A stretch of DNA of 64,000 bases, from contig JAGYJW010000013.1 in NCBI GenBank assembly GCA_018401435.1, forward strand, positions 1 through 64,000. Reading direction: 5' to 3'. The position numbers and the translations under genes are program-made. Positions 22,740-35,442 of this stretch are shown piece by piece. Source of the DNA: Deltaproteobacteria bacterium (GTDB taxonomy: Bacteria > Myxococcota_A > UBA796 > UBA2385). Numbering within the stretch: the stretch's first letter is position 1; each line of letters opens with the position of its first letter. Under the pieces are notes generated by a model. It was not told where the DNA came from. It ran no database searches and was given only the letters and a program-made list of their open reading frames with translations.

Positions 22740-25628
22740 ATGGGCAAGAACCTCGTCATCGTCGAGTCCCCCGCCAAGGCTCGAACCATCGAGAAGTACC
22801 TCGGGCCCGGCTTCCGCGTCGAGGCCTCGGTCGGGCACATCCGCGATCTGCCCCGCAGCGCCGCTGAGATCCCCGCCGCACGCAAGAAGGACAGCTGGGC
22901 CCGCCTTGGGGTCAATGTCGAGGCCGACTTCGAGCCCCTCTACGTGGTCCCCGCCGAAAAGCGCGACCAGGTCAAGATGCTCAAGGACGCGCTCAAAGAC
23001 GCCGACGTGCTCTACCTCGCGACCGATGAAGACCGAGAAGGAGAGAGCATCTCCTGGCACCTGCTGGAGGTGCTCAAGCCCAAGGTCCCGGTGCGGCGCC
23101 TCGTCTTTCACGAGATCACCAAAGAGGCCATCGAGGGGGCGCTGAAGAACCCCCGGGACCTCGATGAGAACCTTGTTCGCGCGCAAGAGACCCGCCGCAT
23201 CGTGGACCGCCTCTTTGGCTACGAGGTCTCCCCCTTGCTGTGGCGCAAGATCCGCCCCCAGCTGTCGGCGGGGCGGGTGCAGTCTGTCGCCGTCCGCCTG
23301 GTGGTGGAGCGCGAGCGCGACCGCCTTCGCTTCAAGTCGGCGGGCTGGTGGGATGTCAGCGGCCACTTCGACGCCGAAGGCAGCCCCCTCGAAGCCGAGC
23401 TGGTGCGCTGGAAGGGCCTGCGCGTGGGCAGCGGCCGCGACTTTGGCGAAGATGGACAACTCAAGCCGAATCTTGAGTTGGGCAAGGACCTCCTGCTCTT
23501 CCAGGAGGCTGAGGCGCGCGCGGTCGTGGCCAGCCTCGAAGGCAAACCGGGCGTTGTAAGTGACATCGAAGAGAAGCCTTACTCCGATCGCCCCGCCCCG
23601 CCCTTTACCACCAGCACCCTTCAGCAGGAGACCAACCGCAAGTTGCGTTGGACCGCTCGGCACGCGATGTCCGTCGCCCAGCGTCTCTACGAAAACGGGT
23701 GGATCACCTATATGCGTACCGACTCCACCACCCTGTCCAACCAGGCGGTGACCGCGGCACGCAAGCTGATCGAGGAGCAATACGGCAGGGAGTACCTGCA
23801 CAAGTCGGTGCGCACCTACAAGAGCAAGGCCAAGAACGCACAAGAGGCTCACGAGGCGATCCGGCCGGCCGGCTCGACCTTCCGCAGCCTCAACGAGGCC
23901 AAGCGCGAGCTGGGCGCCGACGAGGGCCGGCTCTACGAGCTCATCTGGAAGCGCACCGTGGCCTGCCAGATGGCCGATGCCACCGGCAAGTACGTCACCA
24001 TGACCATCGACGCCGGGGAGGGCAGCTTTCAGGCCCGGGGCAAGACCATCGAGTTCGCGGGCTACCGCCGCGCCTATGTCGAGGGCTCCGACAACCCCGA
24101 GGCCGAGCTGGCCGACCAGGAGCGGGTGCTGCCCAGCCTCGCGCTGCAGGCCCGGCTGGCGATCGCGTCCTTGGAGGCCAAGGGCCACGAGACCCGGCCC
24201 CCGGCCCGACTCACCGAGGCCAGCCTGGTGCGCGAGCTCGAAGCGCGCGGCATCGGCCGACCCAGCACCTACGCCTCGATCATCGATACCATCCTGCGGC
24301 GCAGCTACGTCTTCAAGAAGAGCAGCGCCCTGGTGCCCACCTTCACCGCCTTTGCGGTCACCGCCCTGCTCGAACAGCACCTCAGCTGGCTGGTGGACTA
24401 TGCCTTCACCGCCAAGATGGAGGACCAGCTCGACGATATCGCGCTGGGCAGCGAGGACTCCCTCTCCTACCTGCAGCGCTTCTACATGGGGCAGGCCGGG
24501 TTGAGGGACCGCCTCGCCGAGGCCACCGACCAGATCGACCCCCGCACGGTGTGCACGATCCCCGTGGGCCTGGCCGAGGATGGCACGGCCATCGATGTGC
24601 GGGTGGGGCGCTACGGGCCCTTCTTGTCCTCGGGGGAGCTGCGGGCGGACATCCCCGAAGACCTGCCCCCCGACGAGCTGTCGATCGAGAAGGCCCGCGC
24701 CCTGTTGGCCGAGCGCAAGGAGGGACCCAAGGTGCTGGGCGACCACCCCTCGGGCCAGGCCGTCTACCTGATGAATGGCCGCTTCGGGCCCTATGTGCAG
24801 CTGGGCGGCCTGGAGCCCGATGACGAGGGCAACCTCAAGCCCATCCCCACCAAGGGCAAGAGCAAGGAGAAGCCCACCCGGGCCAGCCTCTTGCGGGACA
24901 TGACCCCCGAAGAGCTGACCCTCGAGATGGCCCTGCAGCTGCTGTCCTTGCCCCGAGACCTCGGCCCCCACCCCGAGACGGCCGAGCCCGTGCTGGCCAC
25001 CAATGGGCGCTACGGGCCCTATGTCACGTCATCGGGCAGCAGCCGCACCATCCCCGAAGACCAGAGCGTGCTCAGCATCACCCTGGCCCAAGCCGTCGAG
25101 CTGCTCAAGACCCCCGCCCGCCGAGCCCGGGGCCCCGCCCCCATCCGCGAGGTGGGCGTCGACGACCGGACCGGCCGCAAGCTCACCCTGATGAATGGGC
25201 GTTTCGGGCCCTATGTGACCGACGGCGAGACCAACGCGTCCTTGCCCAAGGGCACCGGGGTGGACCAGCTCGATGTGGCCCAGGCCGTCGAGCTGATCAT
25301 CAAGCGGGAGAATGCGCCCAAGCGCCCGGGCCGCAAGCCGGCCGCAAAGAAGACCGCGGCCAAGAAGGCGCCCGCAAAGAAGACCGCGGCCAAGAAGGCG
25401 CCCGCAAAGAAGACCGCGGCCAAGAAGGCGCCCGCAAAGAAGGCACCCGCAAAGGCCAGCGCCCCCGATGCAGGCGAGACGGCGGCAGCCAAGCAGGCAC
25501 CCGCCAAGAAGCCTGCGGCAAAGAAGGCGCCCGCCAAGAAGGCACCCGCCAAGAAGGCCGCAGCAAAGAAGGCACCCGCCAAGAAGGCCGCAGCAAAGAA
25601 GGCGCCTGCAGCCACCGACGAGGCCTGA
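22740..25628 (+). CDS. topA: DNA topoisomerase I
   Basis: A 962-aa type IA topoisomerase that relaxes negative supercoils. The N-terminal TOPRIM domain has [16 protein letters not shown] and the DEDREGE acidic triad; ITYMRTDS contains the catalytic Tyr324. Instead of zinc ribbons, the C-terminal part has repeated NGRFGPYV blocks (topoisomerase C-terminal repeats). It ends in a roughly 100-residue Lys/Ala/Pro tail of AAKKAPAKK units resembling histone H1-like tails, which should add non-specific DNA binding. The tail DNA contains an exact 30-bp repeat three times. Convergent with the smg-like gene, only nine bases apart. Confidence 0.97.
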   Translation: MGKNLVIVESPAKARTIEKYLGPGFRVEASVGHIRDLPRSAAEIPAARKKDSWARLGVNVEADFEPLYVVPAEKRDQVKMLKDALKDADVLYLATDEDREGESISWHLLEVLKPKVPVRRLVFHEITKEAIEGALKNPRDLDENLVRAQETRRIVDRLFGYEVSPLLWRKIRPQLSAGRVQSVAVRLVVERERDRLRFKSAGWWDVSGHFDAEGSPLEAELVRWKGLRVGSGRDFGEDGQLKPNLELGKDLLLFQEAEARAVVASLEGKPGVVSDIEEKPYSDRPAPPFTTSTLQQETNRKLRWTARHAMSVAQRLYENGWITYMRTDSTTLSNQAVTAARKLIEEQYGREYLHKSVRTYKSKAKNAQEAHEAIRPAGSTFRSLNEAKRELGADEGRLYELIWKRTVACQMADATGKYVTMTIDAGEGSFQARGKTIEFAGYRRAYVEGSDNPEAELADQERVLPSLALQARLAIASLEAKGHETRPPARLTEASLVRELEARGIGRPSTYASIIDTILRRSYVFKKSSALVPTFTAFAVTALLEQHLSWLVDYAFTAKMEDQLDDIALGSEDSLSYLQRFYMGQAGLRDRLAEATDQIDPRTVCTIPVGLAEDGTAIDVRVGRYGPFLSSGELRADIPEDLPPDELSIEKARALLAERKEGPKVLGDHPSGQAVYLMNGRFGPYVQLGGLEPDDEGNLKPIPTKGKSKEKPTRASLLRDMTPEELTLEMALQLLSLPRDLGPHPETAEPVLATNGRYGPYVTSSGSSRTIPEDQSVLSITLAQAVELLKTPARRARGPAPIREVGVDDRTGRKLTLMNGRFGPYVTDGETNASLPKGTGVDQLDVAQAVELIIKRENAPKRPGRKPAAKKTAAKKAPAKKTAAKKAPAKKTAAKKAPAKKAPAKASAPDAGETAAAKQAPAKKPAAKKAPAKKAPAKKAAAKKAPAKKAAAKKAPAATDEA
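25351..25440 (+). repeat. 30-bp tandem repeat in topA tail
   Basis: Three exact copies of a 30-bp unit (25351-25380, 25381-25410, 25411-25440) encode part of the Lys/Ala-rich tail of topoisomerase I. Further imperfect units follow to about 25605. The unit is a multiple of three, so copy-number changes keep the frame. Confidence 0.9.
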
Positions 25629-25637
25629 CCGGGCCGA

Positions 25638-25880
25638 TCAGTAGAAGAGCAGCCCCCACTCCTCTTCGAGCACCCGACGCTGGTCCGGCTCGGCGGCCTC
25701 CAAGCTGTCAAAGAGCACCTCTGCGGCCACACGGCGCAAGGCAGCGTGATCGACGACTCCATCCGCCGGCTGCTCATCCAGCAGCCGATCGTTGACGAGG
25801 GCCAGCAGGCGGTCATCGAGGTGGCCGAGGTCGACCAGGATGTCGAGCAGCGCGCTGGCAGCCGAGTCCAGCTCGATCAT
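25638..25880 (-). CDS. Smg/DUF494-like small protein
   Basis: An 80-aa acidic protein from the ATG at 25880, with LLDILVDLGHLDDRLLALVNDRLL and the C-terminal EEEWGLLFY. Composition, C-terminus and position directly after dprA and next to topA recall Smg (DUF494), which occupies this place in E. coli (dprA-smg-topA fragment). It is shorter than E. coli Smg, so the assignment rests mainly on context. Its function is unknown even in the family. The frame is open upstream to 25979, but that part overlaps dprA antisense-like low-complexity sequence. Confidence 0.55.
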   Translation of the reverse strand: MIELDSAASALLDILVDLGHLDDRLLALVNDRLLDEQPADGVVDHAALRRVAAEVLFDSLEAAEPDQRRVLEEEWGLLFY

Positions 25881-25944
25881 GACATGGACCTTGGGGGCGG
25901 CGGGACCTGAGGACGACACGGGGGCTCCGGGGCAGGCGCCAGCC

Positions 25945-26988
25945 CTATCCCGCCGCGGCGGGAGGGCCCCGCAGGGCATAGCGATCGCCGGGCAGGCGGG
26001 TCACGCGCCCGGCCAGCTGGTGGGCGGCGAGGTCCCGAGCGAGCTGGACCGGATCGACGTCCAACATGTCCAATATTCGGTCAAAATCGAGGTTCTCCTT
26101 GAATAATAGCCGCAGAATGGGATCCGAGGGCGCAAGGACCTCAGCGGCGGCCGGGGGAGGCTGCAAGCCGGGCACGGCGTCCAGCAGATCGGCGGGCTCG
26201 ACCACCATGGTCGCCCCCTCTCGAAGCAGGCGCAAGGCGCCTTGGGCGCTCTCGTTCAGGGGATGGCCCGGCACCGCAAAGACATCCCGCCCGGCCGCCC
26301 CAGCCAGCCGCGCCGTGATCAAGGCGCCCGACCGCGTGCGGGCCTCGACCACCACCGTGGCCAGGGACAGGCCGGCGATGACGCGGTTCCGGCGTGGGAA
26401 GTGGTGACGTTCGGCCGGCTGGTCCGGGAGGAATTCGCTGAGCACCAGGCCGCCGGAATCCAGGATCTCGTCCAGCAGGCGCTGCTGCGTAGCGGTGAAG
26501 GGTCGGTTGAGCCCCTGCCCCACCACGGCGATCGTGGCCTCGGGGGCCGCACCATGGGCGGCGGCGTCAATGCCATAGGCCAGGCCGCTCACCACCGTGC
26601 CACCCGCCCGCGCGATCTCCCGCGCCAGGTTGCGGGCCATGCGCGCGCCATCCCCCGAGCAGCGCCGCGCCCCCACCACCGCCACGGCCGGGGGACGCAA
26701 CCGGTCGAGGTCGCCGCGGTAGAAGAGCACCGGCGGCGCCATGGGCAGCGGGCGCAGCAAGGCGGGGTAGACCGGATCGGCCAGCGTCAGAAAGGGGGAC
26801 GACACGGGCAAGGGCTGCCCCGCCACCAGCGCCGAAGCGTGGGGGACGGACAGCCCCGCCGCGAGCAGCGTCGATTCCGGGCAGCTTGCCCAGACTTCGG
26901 GCGCGAGGTCGGCATCCAAGAGCATCGAGAGGTCGACGCGCGCACCCAGACGGGCGGCAGCGTGCCAGAAGGACGGGAGCTGGTGCAT
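25945..26988 (-). CDS. dprA: DNA-processing protein DprA/Smf
   Basis: A 347-aa protein of the family that protects incoming single-stranded DNA and loads RecA during natural transformation. The Rossmann-like core shows VAVVGARRCSGDG, GGTVVSGLAYGIDAAAH, SEFLPDQPAERHHFPRRNR and VVVEARTRSGALITA. The C-terminal DML1-like winged helix is visible in the last 70 residues (LDFDRILDMLDVDPVQLARDLA). Length and start (ATG) are normal. It precedes the smg-like gene on the same strand. Confidence 0.95.
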   Translation of the reverse strand: MHQLPSFWHAAARLGARVDLSMLLDADLAPEVWASCPESTLLAAGLSVPHASALVAGQPLPVSSPFLTLADPVYPALLRPLPMAPPVLFYRGDLDRLRPPAVAVVGARRCSGDGARMARNLAREIARAGGTVVSGLAYGIDAAAHGAAPEATIAVVGQGLNRPFTATQQRLLDEILDSGGLVLSEFLPDQPAERHHFPRRNRVIAGLSLATVVVEARTRSGALITARLAGAAGRDVFAVPGHPLNESAQGALRLLREGATMVVEPADLLDAVPGLQPPPAAAEVLAPSDPILRLLFKENLDFDRILDMLDVDPVQLARDLAAHQLAGRVTRLPGDRYALRGPPAAAG

Positions 26989-27062
26989 GGGAACCTGGGT
27001 CCCCGGGCACGGCGCGGCAACCGGACCCTATCGACGCGCGGCCGCTCCGGCAAGGCCGCTGC

Positions 27063-28169
27063 CTATTCGAGCTTCTGGGTCAGCCTGGCGCCCACGCCGA
27101 GGTTCTTGTTGGCGTCGGTGATCACCGCGGCAGATGAATACTCGTCCACCCGAACCACCACGATGCGCCCGATCACCGCATGCGGCAGCTTGGTGTCCTC
27201 CTTCTTGAGGTCCGTATACTCGTCGCGCTGCTCGGTGACGTAGAAGGTGTTGCCCACCCGCACGCCGTCGGCCCGACCCCGATCGAGGAAGATGGTCTCG
27301 CCGGTGGTGAGGCTGAAGACCTCGTCCTGGGTGCGCTCGACGATGGTGGCCTCGAGCTCGCCCCGGGGCGCTCCCACCTCGATCTGCACGGCCACGGTCA
27401 TGGACGGCCCCACCAGGTCGCCGCGGGTGACCTCGCGCCAGCTCTGCCGAATGGAGGCGCTGACATAGTGCTCGTTGCGGTGGGTCACGACGGCCTCGGC
27501 CACCACCTCGTAGAGGCCGCCATACTTCTGACGCCAGGACTCGGGATGGCGCACCTTGCGCTTCACCCGGCGGAAGACGCTGACCGTGTCGCCGCAGTTG
27601 AAGGCCTCGGGGTCGTCCACCTTGAGGTAGATGAGGTCGGGCTCGGACAGATAGGTCTGCATCCCGCGGGCCTTGGCGACCTCACCGTAGATGTCGATCT
27701 CGTCCTTGTCGGCCAGAAATCCCGTGGCCAGGTAGCCCCGCACGGGGCGGCGGTTGTTGAAGCGCACATCGGGCCCACAAGCGGCGTCGGTGGTGTTGTA
27801 GTCGACGTCCTGCACGACGTAGCCGTCGCGGTCGCCCCCACCGTCCAGATCCACCCGCGGCGGATCAATCAGCGTGCCCATGCGAAAGACGATGCGGTTG
27901 CCCGGGTAGATCCAGTGGGGGTTGGTGATCTGTTCGTTGATCGACCAGAGCCGCGGCCAGTACTGGGGATTGCCCAGGAAGCGGCCAGAGATCTCCCACA
28001 GGGTGTCGCCAGGCTGGACCACATAGTAGTCCGGCGCGCTGGTGGACATCATGCCGATGCTGTCGCCAGCCTCGGTGTAGTAGGAATCCTGGGCCAGCGC
28101 GGGCGCTGCGATGAGCAGGCCGACCGCAGAGAGCGCCAGCGTCAGGCATCGCAGGGAGGGGCGGGGCAT
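27063..28169 (-). CDS. Secreted LysM-domain protein
   Basis: A 368-aa exported protein. The ATG at 28169 opens a clear signal peptide (LTLALSAVGLLIAAPALAQ, cleavage after ALA). A LysM domain follows at about residues 45-100 (YYVVQPGDTLWEISGRFLGN, NPHWIYPGNRIVFRMG), which binds peptidoglycan. The remaining 260 residues, with several beta-rich segments and an EYSSAAVITD end, match nothing I recognise. It probably acts in the periplasm at the cell wall, and lies downstream of the SPOR and cupin genes on the same strand. Confidence 0.8.
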   Translation of the reverse strand: MPRPSLRCLTLALSAVGLLIAAPALAQDSYYTEAGDSIGMMSTSAPDYYVVQPGDTLWEISGRFLGNPQYWPRLWSINEQITNPHWIYPGNRIVFRMGTLIDPPRVDLDGGGDRDGYVVQDVDYNTTDAACGPDVRFNNRRPVRGYLATGFLADKDEIDIYGEVAKARGMQTYLSEPDLIYLKVDDPEAFNCGDTVSVFRRVKRKVRHPESWRQKYGGLYEVVAEAVVTHRNEHYVSASIRQSWREVTRGDLVGPSMTVAVQIEVGAPRGELEATIVERTQDEVFSLTTGETIFLDRGRADGVRVGNTFYVTEQRDEYTDLKKEDTKLPHAVIGRIVVVRVDEYSSAAVITDANKNLGVGARLTQKLE

Positions 28170-28235
28170 CTCGACTCCAAAAGCTGCGCGCAGGATCCCA
28201 AAGGGCGGCGGCGCTGTCAAGGGCTGAGGCAGGGC

Positions 28236-28604
28236 TCAGGAGCGGCCATAGTCGTCGGCATGGCGCACCACGTCGTCGACCTGCGGGGTGGAGACCTCGT
28301 AGACCTCCACATCCGTGATTGCGAGGATGCGGTGCCGGCGCAAGGGACGGATCCGAGCCGTGTCGCCGGGCCCCAGCTCACGCACGGTGAGGTGCCCTGC
28401 CGCGTCTTCCAGGCTGAGCTGGAGGCGGCCTTGGGCGACCCGCAGGGTCTCGTCCTTGACCGCGTGGTGCTGGAGGGAGAGCCGACAGCCCTGACGGATG
28501 CGCAGGATCTTGCCTACGTAGAGTTCAGTCTCTGCCCAGATCTCCTCGTGGCCCCAGGGCTTGTCGACACGACGGGCGGGCGGAAGATCCCCGGGCGCGC
28601 TCAC
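28236..28604 (-). CDS. Small cupin, mannose-6-phosphate isomerase-like
   Basis: A 122-aa single cupin domain: KPWGHEEIWAE, YVGKILRI, LSLQHHAVKDETLRVAQG and a C-terminal VEVYEVSTPQ. The block resembles the cupin half of type II phosphomannose isomerases and similar sugar-phosphate enzymes, with the HH of the metal-binding LSLQHH motif. The GTG start overlaps the upstream SPOR gene stop (GTGA), so it is translationally coupled to that gene. The substrate is unknown. Confidence 0.75.
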   Translation of the reverse strand: MSAPGDLPPARRVDKPWGHEEIWAETELYVGKILRIRQGCRLSLQHHAVKDETLRVAQGRLQLSLEDAAGHLTVRELGPGDTARIRPLRRHRILAITDVEVYEVSTPQVDDVVRHADDYGRS

Positions 28605-29284
28605 GGCGCCTCGGCCAGAAGCAGGTCGTCGGAGCCCAAGGAGTCCTCGAGCACCCGGCGCTCCGTCTCGGCAGCAGCCTTGGTCTGGAAGCCGCCAATG
28701 CGCACCCGGAACCAGGTCTGGCCGTCGACCAGGGCGGCCACCCGGTAGGCCTTGTGGCCAGCCTCGGCCAAGGCGGCCACCGATGCGTCGGCCTCTTCTG
28801 CGGTGGGGTAGCTGGCGATCTGAACCGCCCAACCCCCACCCGGGCGCTCAACAGCGGCCGGGGCGGCGGGAGCGGCGGGAGCGGCGGGCGCGGTCTCGGG
28901 GTCGCCCACCACCAAGGTGGCCCCAACCCCCGCGCTGGCCTGCTTGGGCAGTGACAAGACCGGGTCCACCGGCTCCAGCAAGCCGGGGAAGCTGAGATCC
29001 GGAGGCGCGTCCGAAGCGAGCACGCCTCCCGGGCCCACGGCCGAGCGGGCGTATTCGACCTCTCGAAGCAGGGCCTCGAGCGACTCTTCGTGATCGGCGT
29101 CAGGGGTCAGCGGCAGCGGAGCGTCGGCCAGCACCTCAGCCGAGGCGGCCTGGCTGCGGCCCACTTGCAAGCCGACGAGGAAGGCCAGCAGCGCGATGCA
29201 ACAGGTGGCCACACCCAGCGCCATCAGGTGGCTGCGGGTGATCCAGATCTGGGGCTGGGCGCGGCTACGGGTGTGTTCAGCCAT
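28601..29284 (-). CDS. Membrane-anchored SPOR-domain protein
   Basis: A 227-aa protein with one N-terminal transmembrane segment (about 20-42, LMALGVATCCIALLAFLVGLQVG), an acidic and then Pro/Ala-rich linker, and a C-terminal SPOR domain (GGWAVQIASYPTAEEADASVAAL, WFRVRIGGFQT). SPOR domains bind denuded septal glycan, so a role in cell division or envelope maintenance in the periplasm is likely, as for FtsN/DedD-like proteins. Coupled to the cupin gene by a GTGA overlap. Confidence 0.85.
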   Translation of the reverse strand: MAEHTRSRAQPQIWITRSHLMALGVATCCIALLAFLVGLQVGRSQAASAEVLADAPLPLTPDADHEESLEALLREVEYARSAVGPGGVLASDAPPDLSFPGLLEPVDPVLSLPKQASAGVGATLVVGDPETAPAAPAAPAAPAAVERPGGGWAVQIASYPTAEEADASVAALAEAGHKAYRVAALVDGQTWFRVRIGGFQTKAAAETERRVLEDSLGSDDLLLAEAP

Positions 29285-29393
29285 GGGACCATTCTATCGC
29301 GGGAGGCCGCGGCTGTCGCTACCTGAAAAAGCGAGCAAGCACAAAGACTTGCGCATGATCTCTCGAGCCAGTTGCGAGAATGCCGTGGACACG

Positions 29394-29744
29394 TCAAGAC
29401 TCATCGAGGGCCGAGGGACGATCGAGAAAGAGGGCGCGGCTCTCCACCAGCACCCGGCCCCAGCCCTCCACCTCGTGGGCGAGCGCATCCAGCGTGGCGC
29501 GCAGGTGGCGCGCGTCACTCGACACCATCGCCACCGCGACCACGGCCCGCAGGTGATCGTCGCGGTGACCCACCTCGGCCACGCTCAGGTGGTCCTGGTT
29601 GGCCAGGCGATCGCGCAGCTGCGCCAGGGCCCGCCGCTTGTCTTTGAGGCTGCGGGAGCCCGGCACCACCAGCCCCAACCGCAACACCCCGACCCAGATG
29701 GACTCATCGGGGGCGGGGAGCACGGGCAGCTGCACCTTGGACAA
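29394..29744 (-). CDS. DUF503/YlxP-like protein
   Basis: A small protein of up to 116 aa with WVGVLRLGLVVPGSRSLKDKRRAL, VAEVGHRDDHLRAVVAVAMVSSD and a C-terminal VLVESRALF. The SLKDKR block and overall length identify DUF503 (YlxP), which follows infB in many bacteria and is thought to act with the ribosome. The start codon as read is TTG with no obvious ribosome-binding site; a GTG nine bases later is possible. It is 25 bases after infB. Confidence 0.85.
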   Translation of the reverse strand: MSKVQLPVLPAPDESIWVGVLRLGLVVPGSRSLKDKRRALAQLRDRLANQDHLSVAEVGHRDDHLRAVVAVAMVSSDARHLRATLDALAHEVEGWGRVLVESRALFLDRPSALDES

Positions 29745-29769
29745 GGGCGCGGCGATCAGGCGCTCCCCT

Positions 29770-32590
<2,821 letters not shown>

Positions 32591-32775
32591 GCAGGTCCTT
32601 TGTCTCTCGTCCGGGGAGGGGCCACCGGCGATGGGCCGACCGTCGGGGCGAGCGCCTCCCACTGGGGAGACTTGGCGACGGTAGGCTTGGCCCGACCAAG
32701 ATGTCGGGCCTGGATGGGGCGCTTTGACGCGCGAACCGCTCCGGGTCTGGCACCCGGCGCTGGAGGCCAATCAGG

Positions 32776-33318
32776 CTAACCCAGCGCCTCCTGGCGCCGC
32801 AACTCGTCGATGAGGCGTCGCGAAGGCGCGCCCTCGCGGAGAAGCAGCACCAGCGGTGCGCAGGCAACGAGCTTGGGGGGCAAAATGGAGCACACCGATG
32901 GCAGAAGGATGTGCTGGGGCAGGCCTGGCGGGCCCGCAGGGACGCCTTGGGCGGCGTCCCCGATCAGGAGGGTGGCTACAGCAAGGCCCGGGGCATCGGA
33001 GCGACGCAACAAGCCGCTGCGCCAGCAGGCGCGCAGGGCGATGGAGACCCGCCTGGCGGCCCGCTGCCGGGCGTCATCGAGCAGGGGGCCGGCGGCGTGG
33101 CCCTTCACCTTGAGGGTGCGCCAGGCGATGCCAGGGTGGGCCTGGAGCTTCTCGAGGGCCGCCCGGTCTGCGCTGACCCACGCGCCGCGTCCACCCGCAC
33201 CGGGCTGGACGTCCAGCTCGATGCGGCCATCGCGGGCACGCAGGCGCAGCAGCTCGGACACAGGCGCGCGGCGGCGGGTCACAACGCAGCTGCGCACGGG
33301 AGAAGCGGATCGGTTCAT
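32776..33318 (-). CDS. YlxR (DUF448) with long C-terminal extension
   Basis: A 180-aa protein. The first 85 residues are YlxR: RSCVVTRRRAPVSELLRL, a GGRGAWVS loop and a helix after it, a small RNA-binding fold found between nusA and infB. The C-terminal half (RRVSIALRACWRSGLL, AVATLLIGDAAQG, LVACAPLVLLLREG) resembles the ribosomal L7Ae-like fold that is fused to or encoded beside YlxR in some bacteria. It lies 27 bases after nusA and about 185 bases before infB. Confidence 0.8.
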   Translation of the reverse strand: MNRSASPVRSCVVTRRRAPVSELLRLRARDGRIELDVQPGAGGRGAWVSADRAALEKLQAHPGIAWRTLKVKGHAAGPLLDDARQRAARRVSIALRACWRSGLLRRSDAPGLAVATLLIGDAAQGVPAGPPGLPQHILLPSVCSILPPKLVACAPLVLLLREGAPSRRLIDELRRQEALG

Positions 33319-33345
33319 GGGCTCCTGGGGGGGGCCCCGCGAGGC

Positions 33346-34722
33346 TCAGGCCTCGGGGGGGATGTCGCCATCGGCATCGGGGGCGAGATCAGAGGCGTCG
33401 TCCTCATCCTGGGCGAACTCGTCCTCGTCCTCGTCCTCGTCCTCGACCACCGGCGGGTTCTTGATCCGCTCGGCCTCTTCGAGGATGAGCTGGTCCAGGG
33501 TGCCGCCCGAGGCCTCGATGATCTCCTCGGCCTCGTCCTCCTCGACCTCGAGGATGTTGGCGATCTCGAAGCCTTCGGCGTCGAAGAGCTCCTGCACGCT
33601 GCGGAAGCCGTGGCGGATCAGGGTCTCGACCTGCTCGTCGTCCAGGCGCTCCACCCGGCCGAGCTCGGCGCGGGCGGTATCCACCATCTCTCCGTGACGG
33701 CTCTCGGAGTAGATGTCGATGCGCCAGCCCGTGAGCTGCGCCGCGAGGCGGACATTCTGGCCGCGCCGACCGATGGCCTTGGAGAGCTGGTCGTCAGGGA
33801 CGATGAGCTCCATGCTGTGGGTCATCTCGTCGATATAGACGCGGGCCACCGACGCCGGCGCGATCGCGTGCACGATGAAGCGCGCGGGATCGGGGTGGAA
33901 GGGGATGATGTCGATGGCCTCGCCGCGCAGCTCCTGCACCACCGCCTGGACGCGGGAGCCCTTGAGGCCCACGCAGGCGCCGACGGGATCGACGTCGCGG
34001 TCCAGGGAGGACACGGCGATCTTGGCGCGGTGACCGGGCTCGCGGGCGCAGGCCTCGATGCGAACGATATTCTCGTAGATCTCGGGGACCTCGAGCTCGA
34101 AGAGCTTCATCAGCAGGCCCGGATGGGTGCGCGACAGCACCACCTGGGGGGTCTTGGAGGCCCGGGTGATGTCCAGCACATAGGCCTGGATGCGATCGCC
34201 CTGGCGGTAGGTCTCGGTGGGGACCTGCTCGCGCTTGGGCAGGACGGCCTCGGCCCGACCGAGGTCCACCACGATGTTGCCCTTCTCGAAGCGCCGCACG
34301 ATGCCGGTGATCAGCTCGCCCTTGCGGTCCTTGAACTCGTTGAAGGTCATCTCGCGTTCGGCGTCGCGGATCTTCTGGATGATGACCTGCTTGGCGGTCT
34401 GGGCGGCGATGCGGCCGAGGTCCTCGACGTGCATCTTGATGCCGAGGGAGTCGCCGACCTCGCAGTCGGGGTCTGCGGTGCGGGCCAGGGCCTGCTCGAT
34501 CTCGGTCTCTTCGTCTTCGATCTCCTCGACGACGGTGCGGAACTCGAAGAGCTCGACCTCGCCGAGGTCCTCGTTGAACTGAGCCTCGATGTCGCGGACC
34601 ATGCCGTAGCGCTTGCGCGCCGCGGCCACCATGGCCTGCTCGAGCACCTCGATCAGCACGTCCCGGGGGATGTTCTTTTCGCGGTGAACGGTATCGATGA
34701 GCCGGGCAAGGTCGCTGATCAT
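33346..34722 (-). CDS. nusA: Transcription termination/antitermination factor NusA
   Basis: A 458-aa RNA polymerase-binding factor. The N-terminal domain ([22 protein letters not shown], the AARKRYG block) precedes an S1 domain ([23 protein letters not shown]) and two KH domains ([22 protein letters not shown] and [17 protein letters not shown]). The C-terminus has one helix-hairpin-like repeat ([13 protein letters not shown]) and a very acidic Asp/Glu tail. This is the usual order for NusA. It follows rimP by 21 bases. Confidence 0.96.
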   Translation of the reverse strand: MISDLARLIDTVHREKNIPRDVLIEVLEQAMVAAARKRYGMVRDIEAQFNEDLGEVELFEFRTVVEEIEDEETEIEQALARTADPDCEVGDSLGIKMHVEDLGRIAAQTAKQVIIQKIRDAEREMTFNEFKDRKGELITGIVRRFEKGNIVVDLGRAEAVLPKREQVPTETYRQGDRIQAYVLDITRASKTPQVVLSRTHPGLLMKLFELEVPEIYENIVRIEACAREPGHRAKIAVSSLDRDVDPVGACVGLKGSRVQAVVQELRGEAIDIIPFHPDPARFIVHAIAPASVARVYIDEMTHSMELIVPDDQLSKAIGRRGQNVRLAAQLTGWRIDIYSESRHGEMVDTARAELGRVERLDDEQVETLIRHGFRSVQELFDAEGFEIANILEVEEDEAEEIIEASGGTLDQLILEEAERIKNPPVVEDEDEDEDEFAQDEDDASDLAPDADGDIPPEA

Positions 34723-34743
34723 CGGAGTACTCCTCGGGGAAGC

Positions 34744-35328
34744 TCAGCGCGTGGAATCGGCGCTGGGAGCCTTGCGCAGCCGGGGGCTGCGCGAGGGGGA
34801 TGCGGGGGTCGGGGGATCGGGTTGCGGCGGCGCCGTGGGGTCGCTCAGCCGCTCGAATTCTGCTGCGCTGAGGTCCAGGTTGACGAAATCGACCTGGTCC
34901 AAGGGCAGCCGCTGCGTGTCGTCGCCCACCTGAAGAAGCACGGTGTCGCCGTCCAGGCCGCCCAGCACGCCCACATAGCGGCGGCGGCCCCAGCCCGGGG
35001 CCATGCGCACCTTGGCCCGAAAGCCGGTGAAGCGCGCGAAGTCGGTGGGGCGTTCGACCGGCCGTTCGGACCCGGGGCTGGAGACCTCGAGGCGGTAGGC
35101 CGTGGGCAGGGGATCTTCGACGTCGAGTTCTGGCGAGAGGTTGCGGCTGACTCGGGTGCAGTCCGCGACGCGCACGCCACCGGGCTTGTCGATGGACAGC
35201 CGCAGGATGGGCCCGCCCAGGTCGCCGGTCAGCTGAACGCCGATAAGCTCGCAGCCGATCGATTCGACGACCGGTTCGGCGAGCTGTCGGAAGCGCTGGC
35301 GAAGCGCCTTTCGTTCGGCGAAATCCAT
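34744..35328 (-). CDS. rimP: Ribosome maturation factor RimP
   Basis: A 194-aa protein needed for 30S assembly. The N-terminal domain shows LAEPVVESIGCELIGVQL and LRLSIDKPGGVRVADC, followed by YRLEVSSPGSERPV and a C-terminal SH3-like part. The last 40 residues are a Pro/Ser-rich tail not needed for the fold. First gene of the nusA-infB operon; a terminator for the upstream gene lies 35 bases before the start, so the operon probably has its own promoter close by or inside the upstream gene. Confidence 0.92.
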   Translation of the reverse strand: MDFAERKALRQRFRQLAEPVVESIGCELIGVQLTGDLGGPILRLSIDKPGGVRVADCTRVSRNLSPELDVEDPLPTAYRLEVSSPGSERPVERPTDFARFTGFRAKVRMAPGWGRRRYVGVLGGLDGDTVLLQVGDDTQRLPLDQVDFVNLDLSAAEFERLSDPTAPPQPDPPTPASPSRSPRLRKAPSADSTR

Positions 35329-35362
35329 GGCGGGGGGGCGGTCCGGGGGGCTGGCGCAGAGA

Positions 35363-35394
35363 CAAAAAAAAGGAGGGGCCCCGGGGCCTCTCCT
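35363..35394 (-). terminator. Rho-independent terminator
   Basis: On the minus strand a near-perfect stem (AGGAGAGGCCCC with GGGGCCCCTCCT) is followed by eight to nine T. It follows the exported protein gene ending at 35443 and precedes rimP. Confidence 0.8.
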
Positions 35395-35442
35395 GTGGTG
35401 ACAGGAATCAGGAGGCGCTTGTATGCGACCCCTGACCCTGCG

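Noticed and set aside
22572..24971. Long minus-strand frame of 799 codons opposite topA
   Set aside because: Antisense shadow; topA on the plus strand carries all catalytic motifs.
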